A stretch of 64,000 nucleotides of DNA from an uncultured Chitinophaga sp. (GCF_937898475.1 NZ_CALEJS010000010.1:124001-188000), one strand, 5' to 3'; positions 18,784 through 28,080 are shown, numbered from the stretch's first letter. The notes: generated by a model from the sequence alone, not told the origin. A program made the numbers and translations.

Positions 18784-19887
18784 GTGTGGTATACTATCAA
18801 TAATGTTGATCAGCTTGATTCTCCCGCATTACTGGTATATCCTGCCAGGATACGGGAGAATATAGATGCAGTGAAGGCAGCGATAGATGATGTGCAACGT
18901 TTACGCCCCCACGTAAAGACCAATAAAATGGCAGAGGTGGTACAACTGATGCAGGATGCAGGCATTCGGCAATTCAAATGTGCCACCATTGCAGAAGCTG
19001 AAATGCTGGGGAAGGTAAACGCAGCAGACGCTTTGCTGGCCTATCAGCCGGCCGGTCCTAAGATAGCGCGGCTGGCGGCATTGGTACGTGCATATCCGCG
19101 TACAATGTTCTCCTGCCTGGTAGATGACCTGCAGGCCGCTACTGCGATCTCCAATCAGTTTTCAGCACTGCAGCAGCCGCTGCAGGTGTGGCTGGATCTG
19201 AACCTGGGCCAGCACCGTACGGGCATTGTGCCCGGTGCTGCCGCGCTGGATCTGTATGCCCAGCTGCATACGCTGCCGGGCATTGTGCCGGTGGGCCTGC
19301 ATGCATACGATGGACATTTGCATGATGATGATTTTGAGCTGCGCACATCGCGTTGCAATGCCGCTTATGAGCAGGTAACTGCATTAGCAGCAGCTATCAC
19401 GGCAAAAGGTTTCGCGCAGCCCCGCATCGTGGCGGGTGGTAGTCCTACCTTTCCCATACATGCAAAGCGAAAGGACATTGACTGCAGTCCGGGTACTTTT
19501 GTGTTCTGGGATTGGGGATATCAGCAACACCTGTCTGAGCAAAGCTATCATTATGCAGCCCTGGTATTGGCCAGGGTGATCTCCCATCCGGGCGATCAGC
19601 TGATCTGTCTTGACCTGGGGCATAAATCCATAGCAGCCGAAAATGCGCTGACCAACCGTGTGCATTTCCTTAATGCCCCCGACGCAACACCCGTATCGCA
19701 GAGTGAAGAGCACCTTGTACTGAAAGTACCGGATGCAGGAGCGTACCCTATAGGAACAGTATTTTACGGAGTGCCTTATCATATATGCCCCACCGTAGCG
19801 CTGTATGATAAGGCATATACCATCGTAGACAATGCTTATGCCGGAACCTGGGAGGTGATTGCAAGGGACAGAAGCATAATAATTTAA
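18784..19887 (+). CDS. Fold-type III PLP enzyme, D-threonine aldolase / D-serine dehydratase-like
   Basis: This 367-residue protein has the alanine-racemase-type N-terminal barrel with PLP lysine K45 in RPHVKTNK, and a C-terminal domain ending in VPYHICPTVA. H333 and C335 match the metal-binding His-X-Cys of eukaryotic-type D-serine dehydratase; D-threonine aldolases usually have His-X-Asp at this site. Either reaction is possible: D-Ser to pyruvate and ammonia, or D-Thr to glycine and acetaldehyde. The Cys favours dehydratase-like activity. The start is GTG, with no better ATG nearby. It is the middle gene of a tight three-gene set. Confidence 0.85.
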   Translation: MWYTINNVDQLDSPALLVYPARIRENIDAVKAAIDDVQRLRPHVKTNKMAEVVQLMQDAGIRQFKCATIAEAEMLGKVNAADALLAYQPAGPKIARLAALVRAYPRTMFSCLVDDLQAATAISNQFSALQQPLQVWLDLNLGQHRTGIVPGAAALDLYAQLHTLPGIVPVGLHAYDGHLHDDDFELRTSRCNAAYEQVTALAAAITAKGFAQPRIVAGGSPTFPIHAKRKDIDCSPGTFVFWDWGYQQHLSEQSYHYAALVLARVISHPGDQLICLDLGHKSIAAENALTNRVHFLNAPDATPVSQSEEHLVLKVPDAGAYPIGTVFYGVPYHICPTVALYDKAYTIVDNAYAGTWEVIARDRSIII

Positions 19888-19905
19888 GCAACAAAAATCA
19901 ATACC

Positions 19906-20979
19906 GTGTTTATCATAGATGCACACCTCGACCTGAGCATGAATGCCATGGAATGGAACCGTAACTTACGGTTACCAGTAAACGAAATAAGAGCAAGAGA
20001 AAAAGGCCTGACGGATAAACCGGATCGTGGCCGCGGGGTAGTTGCCCTGCCTGAGTTGCGTAAAGGAAATATCGGCCTTGTAGTGGCTACACAGATAGCG
20101 CGCTTTGTGGCGCCTGATAACCCGCTTCCAGGCTGGTTCTCTCCTGAACAGGCATGGGCCCAGACGCAGGGTCAGCTGGCCTGGTACCAGGCGATGGAAG
20201 AAGCAGGAGAGATGGTAGCTATTACGGATCTTACTTCACTGGACCGTCACCTGGCGGTGTGGAATAACGAGAAGCCGAACGATCAGAAACCCATCGGGTA
20301 CATCCTTAGCCTGGAGGGCGCAGATTCTATTGTGGATACTTACTATCTGCAATGGGCATACGAATATGGCCTGCGTGCCGTGGGGCCGGCGCATTACGGT
20401 CCCGGGCGTTATGCACAGGGTACAGATGCAACCGGTAAGATGACACCGCTGGGACACGAGTTACTGAAAGAAATGGAACGGCTCAATATTATCCTCGATG
20501 CCACCCATCTTTGTGACGACAGTTTCTGGGATGCCATGGATCATTTCAATGGTCCCGTATGGGCCAGTCATAATAACTGCCGCGCACTGGTAGATCATAA
20601 CCGCCAGTTCAGTGATGAGCAGATCAAAGAACTGATCGCCCGTAATGCCGTTATTGGCGGCGCCCTGGATGCCTGGATGATGCTGCCCGGATGGGAGAGA
20701 GGGGTATCTGATCCGCAGGCGATGAACTGCTCACTGGAAGTAATGATCGATCACCTGGATCATATTTGCCAACTGGCCGGAAACGCGTTGCATGTAGGCA
20801 TTGGCTCAGACCTGGACGGCGCCTTTGGTAAGGAACAATGTCCTTACGATCTTGAAACCATTGCAGACCTGCAAAAGGTAGCCACCCTGCTGGAGAAACG
20901 TGGATATTCCGCAACGGATATTGAGAACGTAATGCATGGTAACTGGCTGCGTTTCCTGCGCAACGCCTGGAGCAAATAA
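19906..20979 (+). CDS. Membrane dipeptidase, peptidase family M19
   Basis: This is a zinc dipeptidase of the renal dipeptidase fold, 357 residues. The metal ligands H7 and D9 (DAHLDLS), E137 (SLEGAD), H201 (DATHLCDD) and H222 (ASHNNC), and the acidic D302 (GSDLDGAFG), are all in place. M19 enzymes accept dipeptides with a C-terminal D-amino acid, which fits the adjacent D-amino-acid enzyme. No signal peptide is visible, so it is probably cytoplasmic. It begins with GTG, like the two genes before it, and ends at a bidirectional terminator. Confidence 0.88.
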   Translation: MFIIDAHLDLSMNAMEWNRNLRLPVNEIRAREKGLTDKPDRGRGVVALPELRKGNIGLVVATQIARFVAPDNPLPGWFSPEQAWAQTQGQLAWYQAMEEAGEMVAITDLTSLDRHLAVWNNEKPNDQKPIGYILSLEGADSIVDTYYLQWAYEYGLRAVGPAHYGPGRYAQGTDATGKMTPLGHELLKEMERLNIILDATHLCDDSFWDAMDHFNGPVWASHNNCRALVDHNRQFSDEQIKELIARNAVIGGALDAWMMLPGWERGVSDPQAMNCSLEVMIDHLDHICQLAGNALHVGIGSDLDGAFGKEQCPYDLETIADLQKVATLLEKRGYSATDIENVMHGNWLRFLRNAWSK

Positions 20980-20996
20980 AAGGTAGTAATTAAAAA

Positions 20997-21033
20997 TAAA
21001 AAAAGCGCGAAGGATAATCTTCGCGCTTTTTAT
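20997..21033. terminator. Bidirectional terminator between dipeptidase and rplI
   Basis: A perfect 12-bp stem, AAAAGCGCGAAG / CTTCGCGCTTTT, has a six-base loop, A tracts on the left and T tracts on the right. It can end both convergent transcripts. Confidence 0.9.
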
Positions 21034-21057
21034 TTTCTTCGTTGCTTTTCACTTTGA

Positions 21058-21504
21058 TTACTCAGCTACTACTTCGAATTCCAGTTCAGCTTCGTTGCCT
21101 TTACCGAAATCGATCTTAGCTTTGTAAGTGCCTAATTCCTTAACATCATCGAGGATGTGGATACGACGGCGGTCAATTTCGTAACCTTTCTGCTCTTTAA
21201 TAGCACGTGCGATCTGCACACCAGTTACGCTACCGAATATTTTGCCGGAAGTACCGGTTTTAGCGCCAATTTTAACAGGGGCAGCTTTCAGGACTTCCAC
21301 CACTTTTGCAATTTCAGACAGCAGTTTCTCTTCCTTCACTTTCTGCACTTTCAGGCGCTCCTGAAGCTGCTTCATGTTGGAAGGGCTGGCTTCTACTGCA
21401 AATTTCTGGGGGATCAGAAAGTTCCTGGCGTAACCGTTCTTCACGCTTACCAGTTCATTTTTCTGGCCCAGGTTATCAACGTCTTGTATTAAGATGATCT
21501 GCAT
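21058..21504 (-). CDS. rplI: 50S ribosomal protein L9
   Basis: This 148-residue protein begins MQIILIQDVDNLGQKNELV and continues VKNGYARNFLIPQKFA, the L9 signature. A long central helix rich in Lys/Glu joins the two RNA-binding domains. It is the last gene of the rpsF-rpsR-rplI operon, 9 bases after rpsR. Confidence 0.96.
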   Translation of the reverse strand: MQIILIQDVDNLGQKNELVSVKNGYARNFLIPQKFAVEASPSNMKQLQERLKVQKVKEEKLLSEIAKVVEVLKAAPVKIGAKTGTSGKIFGSVTGVQIARAIKEQKGYEIDRRRIHILDDVKELGTYKAKIDFGKGNEAELEFEVVAE

Positions 21505-21513
21505 AACTTTTTC

Positions 21514-21780
21514 TTACTTTAAAAGGTCAGTAACATAAGGCAATAAAGCCATTTGACGAGCTTTCTTAATAGCCTGGGCTACTTTACGCTGAAATTTCAG
21601 AGAGTTACCCGTAATACGGCGGGGCAGCATTTTACCCTGATCATTGAGGAACTTCTTCAGGAATTCCGCGTCTTTATAATCCACGTACTTGATGCCCATT
21701 TTCTTGAAGCGGCAGTATTTCTTCTGGCGCTTCTCCTGTTTAACGGCGGTTAAGTACTTAATTTCTTGTTTTACTGCCAT
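21514..21780 (-). CDS. rpsR: 30S ribosomal protein S18
   Basis: This 88-residue basic protein has the family core YVDYKDAEFLKKFLNDQGKM and PRRITGNSLKFQRKVAQAIK. It pairs with S6 in the small-subunit platform. It directly follows rpsF with a four-base gap; no ssb gene lies between them, unlike in many other phyla. Confidence 0.96.
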   Translation of the reverse strand: MAVKQEIKYLTAVKQEKRQKKYCRFKKMGIKYVDYKDAEFLKKFLNDQGKMLPRRITGNSLKFQRKVAQAIKKARQMALLPYVTDLLK

Positions 21781-21784
21781 AACT

Positions 21785-22138
21785 TTAAGCTTCTACGGTT
21801 TTAGAATCAGCACTCACGCCATGTCTTTTTCTGCCGTTGTATTCAACAGCGTACTTGTCAAGCGCAGTGATCATGTGGCGTAATACATTTTCATCGCGGT
21901 TCAGCTGAATTTTCAGCTTCTCATTGAGGTCGGATGGCGCCTTGTACTCCAGAACCAGGTACATGCCCGTGGTTTTCTTCTGGATTGGGTACGCCAGTGA
22001 TCTTAATCCCCAGGGATTTTCGTGCACTATTTCTCCGCCGTTCTCTTTTACGAGGTCAGCGAATTTTTTCTGAGCGGCTTTATAGTCGTCTTCAGAAAGC
22101 ACAGGGGTAAAGATCACCATCAATTCGTAATTGTTCAT
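21785..22138 (-). CDS. rpsF: 30S ribosomal protein S6
   Basis: This 117-residue S6 begins MNNYELMVIFTPVLSEDDY and has the conserved LRSLAYPIQKKTTGMY segment. The frame is open upstream to 22204, but that stretch contains the promoter and leader, so ATG 22138 is used. First gene of the ribosomal operon. Confidence 0.95.
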   Translation of the reverse strand: MNNYELMVIFTPVLSEDDYKAAQKKFADLVKENGGEIVHENPWGLRSLAYPIQKKTTGMYLVLEYKAPSDLNEKLKIQLNRDENVLRHMITALDKYAVEYNGRKRHGVSADSKTVEA

Positions 22139-22172
22139 TTTCCCTGTTTTAAAAATTTGATTAAATAAATTA

Positions 22173-22191
22173 TCCCCAATAAAATTGGGAG
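22173..22191 (-). promoter_or_regulatory. Hairpin at the 5' end of the rpsF leader
   Basis: CCCAAT (22175-22180) and ATTGGG (22184-22189) form a small stem with a three-base loop. It lies almost exactly where the transcript should start, about 35 bases upstream of the rpsF start codon. It could be an S6/S18 autoregulatory leader or simply protect the 5' end; this is inference. Confidence 0.4.
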
Positions 22192-22193
22192 TG

Positions 22194-22224
22194 CAAAGAT
22201 ACAATTCCTATTTCAATTCCCAAG
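22194..22224 (-). promoter_or_regulatory. Promoter of the rpsF-rpsR-rplI operon
   Basis: Read on the minus strand, CTTG (22224-22221), a 19-base spacer, then TATCTTTG (22201-22194) match the TTTG-N19-TAnnTTTG consensus with one mismatch in the -33 box. Confidence 0.75.
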
Positions 22225-22532
22225 CGTACAATAGCGGCTATGGTATTAAATTTCGGGAGATTTTTGGTAAGAGGGCCGGGTAAATACCGGGGTTGGAGAG
22301 GGGCTAATGTTTTTGTTAAGCGTAAGAGGTTGAATTACATGCTACTGGCAGATTAAATGTTATTCCATCACCCGGCGCTGACGCCGGAGCAATAACACGG
22401 TTGCATACCAGGGTCTTCAGTTCCCTCATTTTGAGGCCAGGATAGTTTCCCCGGGAGCCATATTTGCCTTCCTTTTCCTTGTGTTCTCTATGCTTTCTCC
22501 ATGCTGTTCCACTTTTTTTTAAAATAACATCA
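22225..22532. other. Gene-free stretch upstream of the rpsF promoter
   Basis: No convincing gene is seen. A 38-codon plus-strand frame (22240-22356), rich in Arg and Gly, has no family resemblance and no promoter. A small CCGGCGCTGACGCCGG hairpin lies near 22375. The rest looks like non-coding drift. Confidence 0.5.
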
Positions 22533-22567
22533 TAAAAATAAGGGCCGTCCGGAATTTCCGGACGGCC
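22533..22567 (-). terminator. Terminator of the secreted nuclease gene
   Basis: A perfect 12-bp stem, GGCCGTCCGGAA / TTCCGGACGGCC, has a one-base loop. On the minus strand it is followed by CTTATTTTTATG. It lies 28 bases past the stop of the gene at 22595-25891. Confidence 0.85.
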
Positions 22568-22594
22568 TCCATTTCAGGCTTATTCAATATAGAT

Positions 22595-25500
22595 CTAGTG
22601 TGTCACAAGTATCTTACTTACCTGGGAGCCCTCCCTGGTTTGTATGCGTAACAGGTAAATGCCGTTTGGTAACCTGCTGATATCCATTTCTTTATAATTA
22701 CGTCCCTTAACCAGGTTGAGGTTACCCTGCGCCCGAACCCTTCCCTGCAGGTCTATCAGCTGCACTGTCGCCGGTCCGCTGCCTGTTTTATCTGCATCTA
22801 CCCATAGCTGTAAGCGGTGACCAATAATGCACCAGATCAGGCGCCACAGCAGGTCTTTCAGATTTACGTTCACGCTCTGTACCTGGCTGTATTTAATGGC
22901 GCCATCCAGCCCCACCAGCTTCAGCCGGTAGTACGACCGGCCTAACCAGGGTGAGTAATCAGCGGATTGATAGTTAGCGGGCAGAGTGGTGGTGCCCCGG
23001 GCCGCTACTGTATCTATCGCGTTGTAATCGCGCTGGTTACGAGACCTTTCTACGATGAAGCGGGCGGTATTGGTTTCATAAGGGGTGCGCCAGCTCAGTT
23101 TCACGATACCGCTGTCTACCACCGCCCGGAAGTTTTCGATGGGGTTGCGGTTAGCTAATACGTGCAGCTGATAGCGGCTGACCACCGGGTAATGGTCTGT
23201 AGTGGTGGTGCCATAGCTGCTAACCAGCTGGGCCGCCTGTGTATAGATAATGGCAGAGCCGGGCAGGTAGGCCTGGGCCATTTCATTGGAGGCCATGACG
23301 TTGTCTATCACAGTGGGGAAGGAAACGGTGGACCTTTGTCCGGCGAGCGACAGGGGCAGTGTCAGCAGTTTATAATCCGCCGTGTCATTCACAAAATCAA
23401 TATAAGAGGTGGTCGTATCGGGGGCCAGCTCGGTAGTGATGGTTTTGTTGAACGCATCGTTAAAGTCGCCCAGCACAATAAAGTTGCTGTACTGATATTG
23501 TGCATCCAGGCTGTCTTTCAGCTCTTTAGCCCCGTTTCTGCGGCGGTGCCAGGACTCGATCTTGTCAGCTGCATTCCCGGTATTAGCTTTGGAATGCAGC
23601 AGTACGAACTGGATGCGGGCGCTGTCGCCATTTAAGGTAGCTGTTGTTTCAAACAGGAAGGGGAAGCGGCCGGACGACCAGTTAAAGTAGGCGCTGTCGC
23701 TGCCTCCGCGGCGGAGCATGCCGTACGAGCGGATACCCCTGATAGTAGCTGTTTTGTATACGAAGGCCAGTTTCTGGGCGCTTACATAATCCGGGTCCCC
23801 GATGCTGTCGGCATAGGAGCCGAAGTCGGATATTATATAGCTGTAACCCGGCAGCTGGTTTACCACGGCTTTGAAGCGGGCGGTATCCACTACTTCTGCC
23901 AGGGCGAATATGTCGGCATCCAGTTTTTTAAGTACCGTGGTTACGTTGGCTTGCTGCAGGTCGTCATCAGACGGATCCTGGGCAGGGCTGCCAAACCATT
24001 CGATGTTCCAGTTCACCACTTTCAGGGAACGGAGGGAAGTGCCGCTCAGGCGTACAGTACCACCTTTCAGTCCATCTGTGATGAAACGCAGGCTGTCGCT
24101 GAACTGCTGGTTGGCAGCATTCGGCGCAAATTTCACCCATACGGTCTGTTGTCCGGCGTCAGGCTCCCAATAGGTCAGGAAGCTGGAGTAAGGTCCCGCA
24201 CTATCTTTCGCAACCAGGAAGGCGGCGGGTGCTTCGATGAACAGCGAATCTGTCAGATCGTTGCCCCAGAAGGTGAAGTTTTGCGGCGTAGATTGCTGGG
24301 ATACCGGTACATAATCAAAGTCCAGCGTATTGGTGCTGAGGGTCAGGCTGGGCCGAGGCGCCACCGGGCTGTTAAACACGCTCACATCGTCCAGTGTCCA
24401 TCGGGCGGCGTTCAGGGTTGGCGAAGAAGTATATAGGAAGGCGATGTACACGCTGTCTTGCAATACGGCGCCCAGGCTGATGCTATCAGACAGCTGCCAT
24501 ACGTCAGAGCCTTCTGCCGGGAAGCGGCCATTCAGCAGTGTCCAGCTGGCGGTGTGCGGGTCGCTGTGACCATCATAATCGGTACTCACCATCAGCCGGA
24601 GCGAAGGACCTGAAAACGCCGTGCGGCTGGAGAAGCGCAGCAGCGGATAGTTGAAGCCGCTGAGATCAAAGGCAGGCGAAATGAGCCAGTCTTCATTTTC
24701 TCTCGGGCCGCCGCTGAATCCGTTGATCTGTACGCCATTGCTGCTGTTCTGTCCGAAGGTGGTACAGCCCCAGAGCTGGGAGCCGCTAATGCTGTATTGG
24801 ATGAATCCACCGGAGATATTGCTGCTGCCATTGGGGGTACAATCATTGAAGTTGAAGGTGAGCTGCTGCTCCGCCGTACGGAAATACCAGCCGGATGCCC
24901 CACTGATCCCGGCAAAGGGATTACCTGACAGGTCTGTTACTGCGGCGCTGTCGAGCGTGATATAGTAATTTTGGAGGGGCTGCAGCGATGCGGTCAGCGT
25001 AAGGGTATTGGCACTTATGCTTACCGCCGGACTGTTAACATCAAATACCTGCTGGCTGCCGTTGGTGGCATTATGAAGGACGATATTGCCTGCGCCGATT
25101 TTAATGTTTTCAGTGAAGGTGATCTGCGGACGGGTAGCCGGCGCCACCGATGAATCGCCGCTGGCGGGTAGTAGTGAGCTGATGGCGGGGGCGATGGTAT
25201 CGCCTCCGCTGCCTGCGGCCAGGATATTATCTACGGCAAAACCAGGCCTTGAACCAGCGCCGCTGACCTGGCGGTTTACCCAGCGCAACTGCACCAGCGC
25301 CTGGTTGCTGCACTCAGGAGGCAGGGTCACTGCAATATTGACAAGGCGCTGCGGTGTAGTAAGGCCGGAGGTGGTTTGCTGAGTGGTATCGTTCTGGTAA
25401 AGCGTGCCAGGTACGTTGGTAAAGGCGCCCGTGCTGCCAATGCGGTATTGCAGGCTAACCTCGTTGATGCGGGTATTGCTGCCGCCATCATAGGGGTTGC

Positions 25501-25891
25501 GCAGGGTCATTACATCGTAGCTGAACGAAATATTCAGCTGTCCGCTGGTATTGAGGGCCAATACCAGTGCATTATCTGCGGAGCCGCTGTTGAGGAAGCC
25601 TAATTTACTGTTATAGTTATAGACGCCGTTGGTAGTGGACGATGCGCTGCCGTTGGCCATCAGGGCTTTATCACCTGTAGGGGCGGCCGTGTTGAAGTTG
25701 CCGGAGGGAGACCCGCTCAACGTCCAACCCTGCCAGCCGGCCGGGTAGGTGTTCGCGTTGTGTGCCAGGGCATCAAATTGCTGTTGGTAGGGCAGGGCCT
25801 GCGGTACAGGCTGTGTTTGGGCGTTTAGCTGTGAACCGGAAAACAGGGCTGTTACCAGTAACAGAGGGTGTAAAAGTCTAAGCATACGCAT
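22595..25891 (-). CDS. Secreted multidomain endonuclease/exonuclease/phosphatase-fold protein with T9SS sorting domain
   Basis: This 1098-residue exported protein has a signal peptide at 1-24 (ends LNAQ). A jelly-roll-like region spans 35-230, and an SbsA-type Ig-like domain (PAISSLLPASGDSSVAPAT) about 230-340. A cleaved-adhesin/anchor-J type domain (ENEDWLISPAFDLSG) covers 345-510, and an Ig-like linker about 515-625. The nuclease domain, about 628-905, shows catalytic-fold residues in VVNWNIEWFG, LAEVVD, VLLHSKAN, VLGDFND and TTDHYPVV. An FnIII-like domain follows. The last 70 residues (LPNGIYLLRIQT, SKILVTH) are a type IX Por sorting domain. It probably degrades extracellular nucleic acid or phosphoester substrates at the cell surface. 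ATG 25885 is an alternative start. Confidence 0.85.
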   Translation of the reverse strand: MRMLRLLHPLLLVTALFSGSQLNAQTQPVPQALPYQQQFDALAHNANTYPAGWQGWTLSGSPSGNFNTAAPTGDKALMANGSASSTTNGVYNYNSKLGFLNSGSADNALVLALNTSGQLNISFSYDVMTLRNPYDGGSNTRINEVSLQYRIGSTGAFTNVPGTLYQNDTTQQTTSGLTTPQRLVNIAVTLPPECSNQALVQLRWVNRQVSGAGSRPGFAVDNILAAGSGGDTIAPAISSLLPASGDSSVAPATRPQITFTENIKIGAGNIVLHNATNGSQQVFDVNSPAVSISANTLTLTASLQPLQNYYITLDSAAVTDLSGNPFAGISGASGWYFRTAEQQLTFNFNDCTPNGSSNISGGFIQYSISGSQLWGCTTFGQNSSNGVQINGFSGGPRENEDWLISPAFDLSGFNYPLLRFSSRTAFSGPSLRLMVSTDYDGHSDPHTASWTLLNGRFPAEGSDVWQLSDSISLGAVLQDSVYIAFLYTSSPTLNAARWTLDDVSVFNSPVAPRPSLTLSTNTLDFDYVPVSQQSTPQNFTFWGNDLTDSLFIEAPAAFLVAKDSAGPYSSFLTYWEPDAGQQTVWVKFAPNAANQQFSDSLRFITDGLKGGTVRLSGTSLRSLKVVNWNIEWFGSPAQDPSDDDLQQANVTTVLKKLDADIFALAEVVDTARFKAVVNQLPGYSYIISDFGSYADSIGDPDYVSAQKLAFVYKTATIRGIRSYGMLRRGGSDSAYFNWSSGRFPFLFETTATLNGDSARIQFVLLHSKANTGNAADKIESWHRRRNGAKELKDSLDAQYQYSNFIVLGDFNDAFNKTITTELAPDTTTSYIDFVNDTADYKLLTLPLSLAGQRSTVSFPTVIDNVMASNEMAQAYLPGSAIIYTQAAQLVSSYGTTTTDHYPVVSRYQLHVLANRNPIENFRAVVDSGIVKLSWRTPYETNTARFIVERSRNQRDYNAIDTVAARGTTTLPANYQSADYSPWLGRSYYRLKLVGLDGAIKYSQVQSVNVNLKDLLWRLIWCIIGHRLQLWVDADKTGSGPATVQLIDLQGRVRAQGNLNLVKGRNYKEMDISRLPNGIYLLRIQTREGSQVSKILVTH

Positions 25892-26129
25892 TTGGGATTT
25901 TCCAGGTTTAAGATTAGGATTTTCTCACGGGGATTTACCGGGCCAAAATACAACTTGTGCGCGGGCTTTATGGCAACCGGTTGATGAACTATTTGTTAAT
26001 TCCTAAATATATACATTTTTCGGTTATGCAGGGTGGGGGATGTGGAAAGGGTAGCCGGACAGTTTGTCAGCCGTGTTTCCGCTGGCACGGCCTTTGGAAA
26101 CGCAAGAGGGTCAAAAAAATAGTTTACTC

Positions 26130-27977
26130 ATGCAGAAAGGTGCTATACGCGTACAAACAGAAAACATCTTCCCCATTATCAAAAAATTTCTCTACTCTGA
26201 TCATGAGATATTTATTCGCGAGCTGGTGAGCAATGCTGTGGATGCCACGCAGAAGCTCAAAACCCTGGCCAGTGTTGGCGAATTTAAAGGAGAACTGGGA
26301 ACCCTCGAAATCAGCATTAAACTGGACAAAGAGAAAAAGACACTCACCATTTCCGACCGCGGTGTGGGCATGACGGCCGAAGAGGTGGATAAATACATTA
26401 ACCAGGTGGCCTTTTCAGGTGCAGAAGAGTTCCTGAAAAAATATAAAGGTCAGAATGAAGGCACCAACATTATAGGGCATTTCGGCCTGGGTTTCTATTC
26501 TTCCTTTATGGTGAGCGACCAGGTAGAGATCTTTACCCGCTCCTGGAGGCCCGATACCACTGCAGTGCGCTGGGAATGCGATGGCAGCCCGGAATACCAG
26601 CTGGAAGAAACCGCCAAGGAAGACAGGGGCACTGATATTGTGCTGCATATCAATGAAGAAAGTGCAGAGTTCCTGGATGAGAACCGCATCCGCAACATCC
26701 TGGAAAAGTTCTGTAAGTTCCTGCCCATTCCCATTAAATATGAAGACAAGCAGATCAACGATACTACACCTGTGTGGACACGCAAGCCCTCAGAACTGAC
26801 GGCCCAGGACTACCAGGATTTCTATAAGAAACTGTATCCTTTCTCGGAAGCGCCGCTGTTCTGGATACATCTGAATGTGGATTATCCCTTCAACCTCACC
26901 GGTGTATTGTATTTCCCGAAGATCACCAAGAGCTACGAAATACAGAAGGATAAGATCAACCTGTACTCCAACCAGGTGTATGTAACAGATGAAGTGAAAG
27001 ATATTGTGCCGGAGTTCCTGATGCTGCTGCACGGTGTGATAGACAGCCCGGATATTCCGCTGAACGTGAGCCGCAGCTACCTGCAGGGTGATCCCAACGT
27101 GAAAAAGATCAATGCACACATCACCAAGAAAGTGGCAGACAAGCTGGATGAAATGTTCCGTAACGACCGCAAAGGCTTTGAAGAAAAATGGGAATCCATC
27201 GGCCTGTTCGCGAAGTACGGTATGATGACGGATGATAAATTCCTGGAGAAAGCCAACAAGTTCCATATCATGGAAAGCGTGGAAGGCGGCAAGTTCTATA
27301 CACTGGAAGAATATCGCCAGGAAGCGCAGGCCCTGCAAACCAACAAGGATAATAAACTGGTAATCCTGTATGCTACCAATCCGGTACAGCAGGATAGCTA
27401 TATACAGGCCGCCAAAGCAAAAGGCTTCCTGGTAGTGAAGCTGGAAACCATTGTGGATGCTGCCTTCATTAACAACATGGAAATGAAATGGGAGAACGTA
27501 CAGTTCACCCGTGTGGATGCTGATATTGCCGACAACCTGATCGATAAGGATGAGAAGAATGAACATGTGCTGACGCAGGACCAGGAAACCAAACTGAAAG
27601 ACCTTTTTGGCGCCCAGGTTACGCAGCCCAATATCAAGGTAGAGCTGAAAGGCCTGAGTGCAGAAGGTTTGCCGGTGATCGTTACCCGTTCAGAATTTAT
27701 GCGTCGTATGAAAGACATGGCTTCCATGGGCGGTGGTATGAGCTGGTATGCCAATATGCCGGATGAGATCACGATGACGGTGAATGCCAATCATCCTATT
27801 TACCAACAGGTACTTGATGAAAAAGACGATGATAAACAACAGAAGCTGGTACGCAACTTGGCAGATCTGGCGTTGCTTTCACAGAACTTACTCACCGGCG
27901 CAGATCTGACTGCCTTTGTAAACCGCAGTGTAGAGCTCCTCGGTGGAGAGAAGAAGAGCAAGATCATCTTACAATAA
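26130..27977 (+). CDS. htpG: Hsp90-family chaperone HtpG
   Basis: This is a cytosolic ATP-dependent chaperone of 615 residues. The GHKL ATPase motifs are intact: ELVSNAVDATQKL near residue 33, DRGVGMT near 77, and GHFGLGFYSSFMV near 118. The middle-domain segments PLNVSRSYLQGD and the C-terminal dimerisation region follow. ATG 26130 (MQKGAIRVQTENIFP) is the start; a longer frame from TTG 26064 has no family support. It stands alone and ends at a strong terminator. Confidence 0.96.
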   Translation: MQKGAIRVQTENIFPIIKKFLYSDHEIFIRELVSNAVDATQKLKTLASVGEFKGELGTLEISIKLDKEKKTLTISDRGVGMTAEEVDKYINQVAFSGAEEFLKKYKGQNEGTNIIGHFGLGFYSSFMVSDQVEIFTRSWRPDTTAVRWECDGSPEYQLEETAKEDRGTDIVLHINEESAEFLDENRIRNILEKFCKFLPIPIKYEDKQINDTTPVWTRKPSELTAQDYQDFYKKLYPFSEAPLFWIHLNVDYPFNLTGVLYFPKITKSYEIQKDKINLYSNQVYVTDEVKDIVPEFLMLLHGVIDSPDIPLNVSRSYLQGDPNVKKINAHITKKVADKLDEMFRNDRKGFEEKWESIGLFAKYGMMTDDKFLEKANKFHIMESVEGGKFYTLEEYRQEAQALQTNKDNKLVILYATNPVQQDSYIQAAKAKGFLVVKLETIVDAAFINNMEMKWENVQFTRVDADIADNLIDKDEKNEHVLTQDQETKLKDLFGAQVTQPNIKVELKGLSAEGLPVIVTRSEFMRRMKDMASMGGGMSWYANMPDEITMTVNANHPIYQQVLDEKDDDKQQKLVRNLADLALLSQNLLTGADLTAFVNRSVELLGGEKKSKIILQ

Positions 27978-28040
27978 AAGTTTGCATTTTATCGTTAGAA
28001 GTATAATTGGTTTAAGACTTCAAACGATAATTTTTGTGAT

Positions 28041-28080
28041 AGTCCCGTTCAGGTCTGGCCTGAACGGGACTTTTTATTTT
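28041..28080 (+). terminator. Terminator of htpG
   Basis: A perfect 13-bp stem, AGTCCCGTTCAGG / CCTGAACGGGACT, has a five-base loop and is followed by TTTTATTTT. Confidence 0.92.

Noticed and set aside
22240..22356. 38-codon plus-strand frame upstream of the rpsF promoter
   Set aside because: Arg/Gly-rich, no family resemblance, no promoter, and it overlaps the promoter-proximal region of a divergent operon; likely chance.
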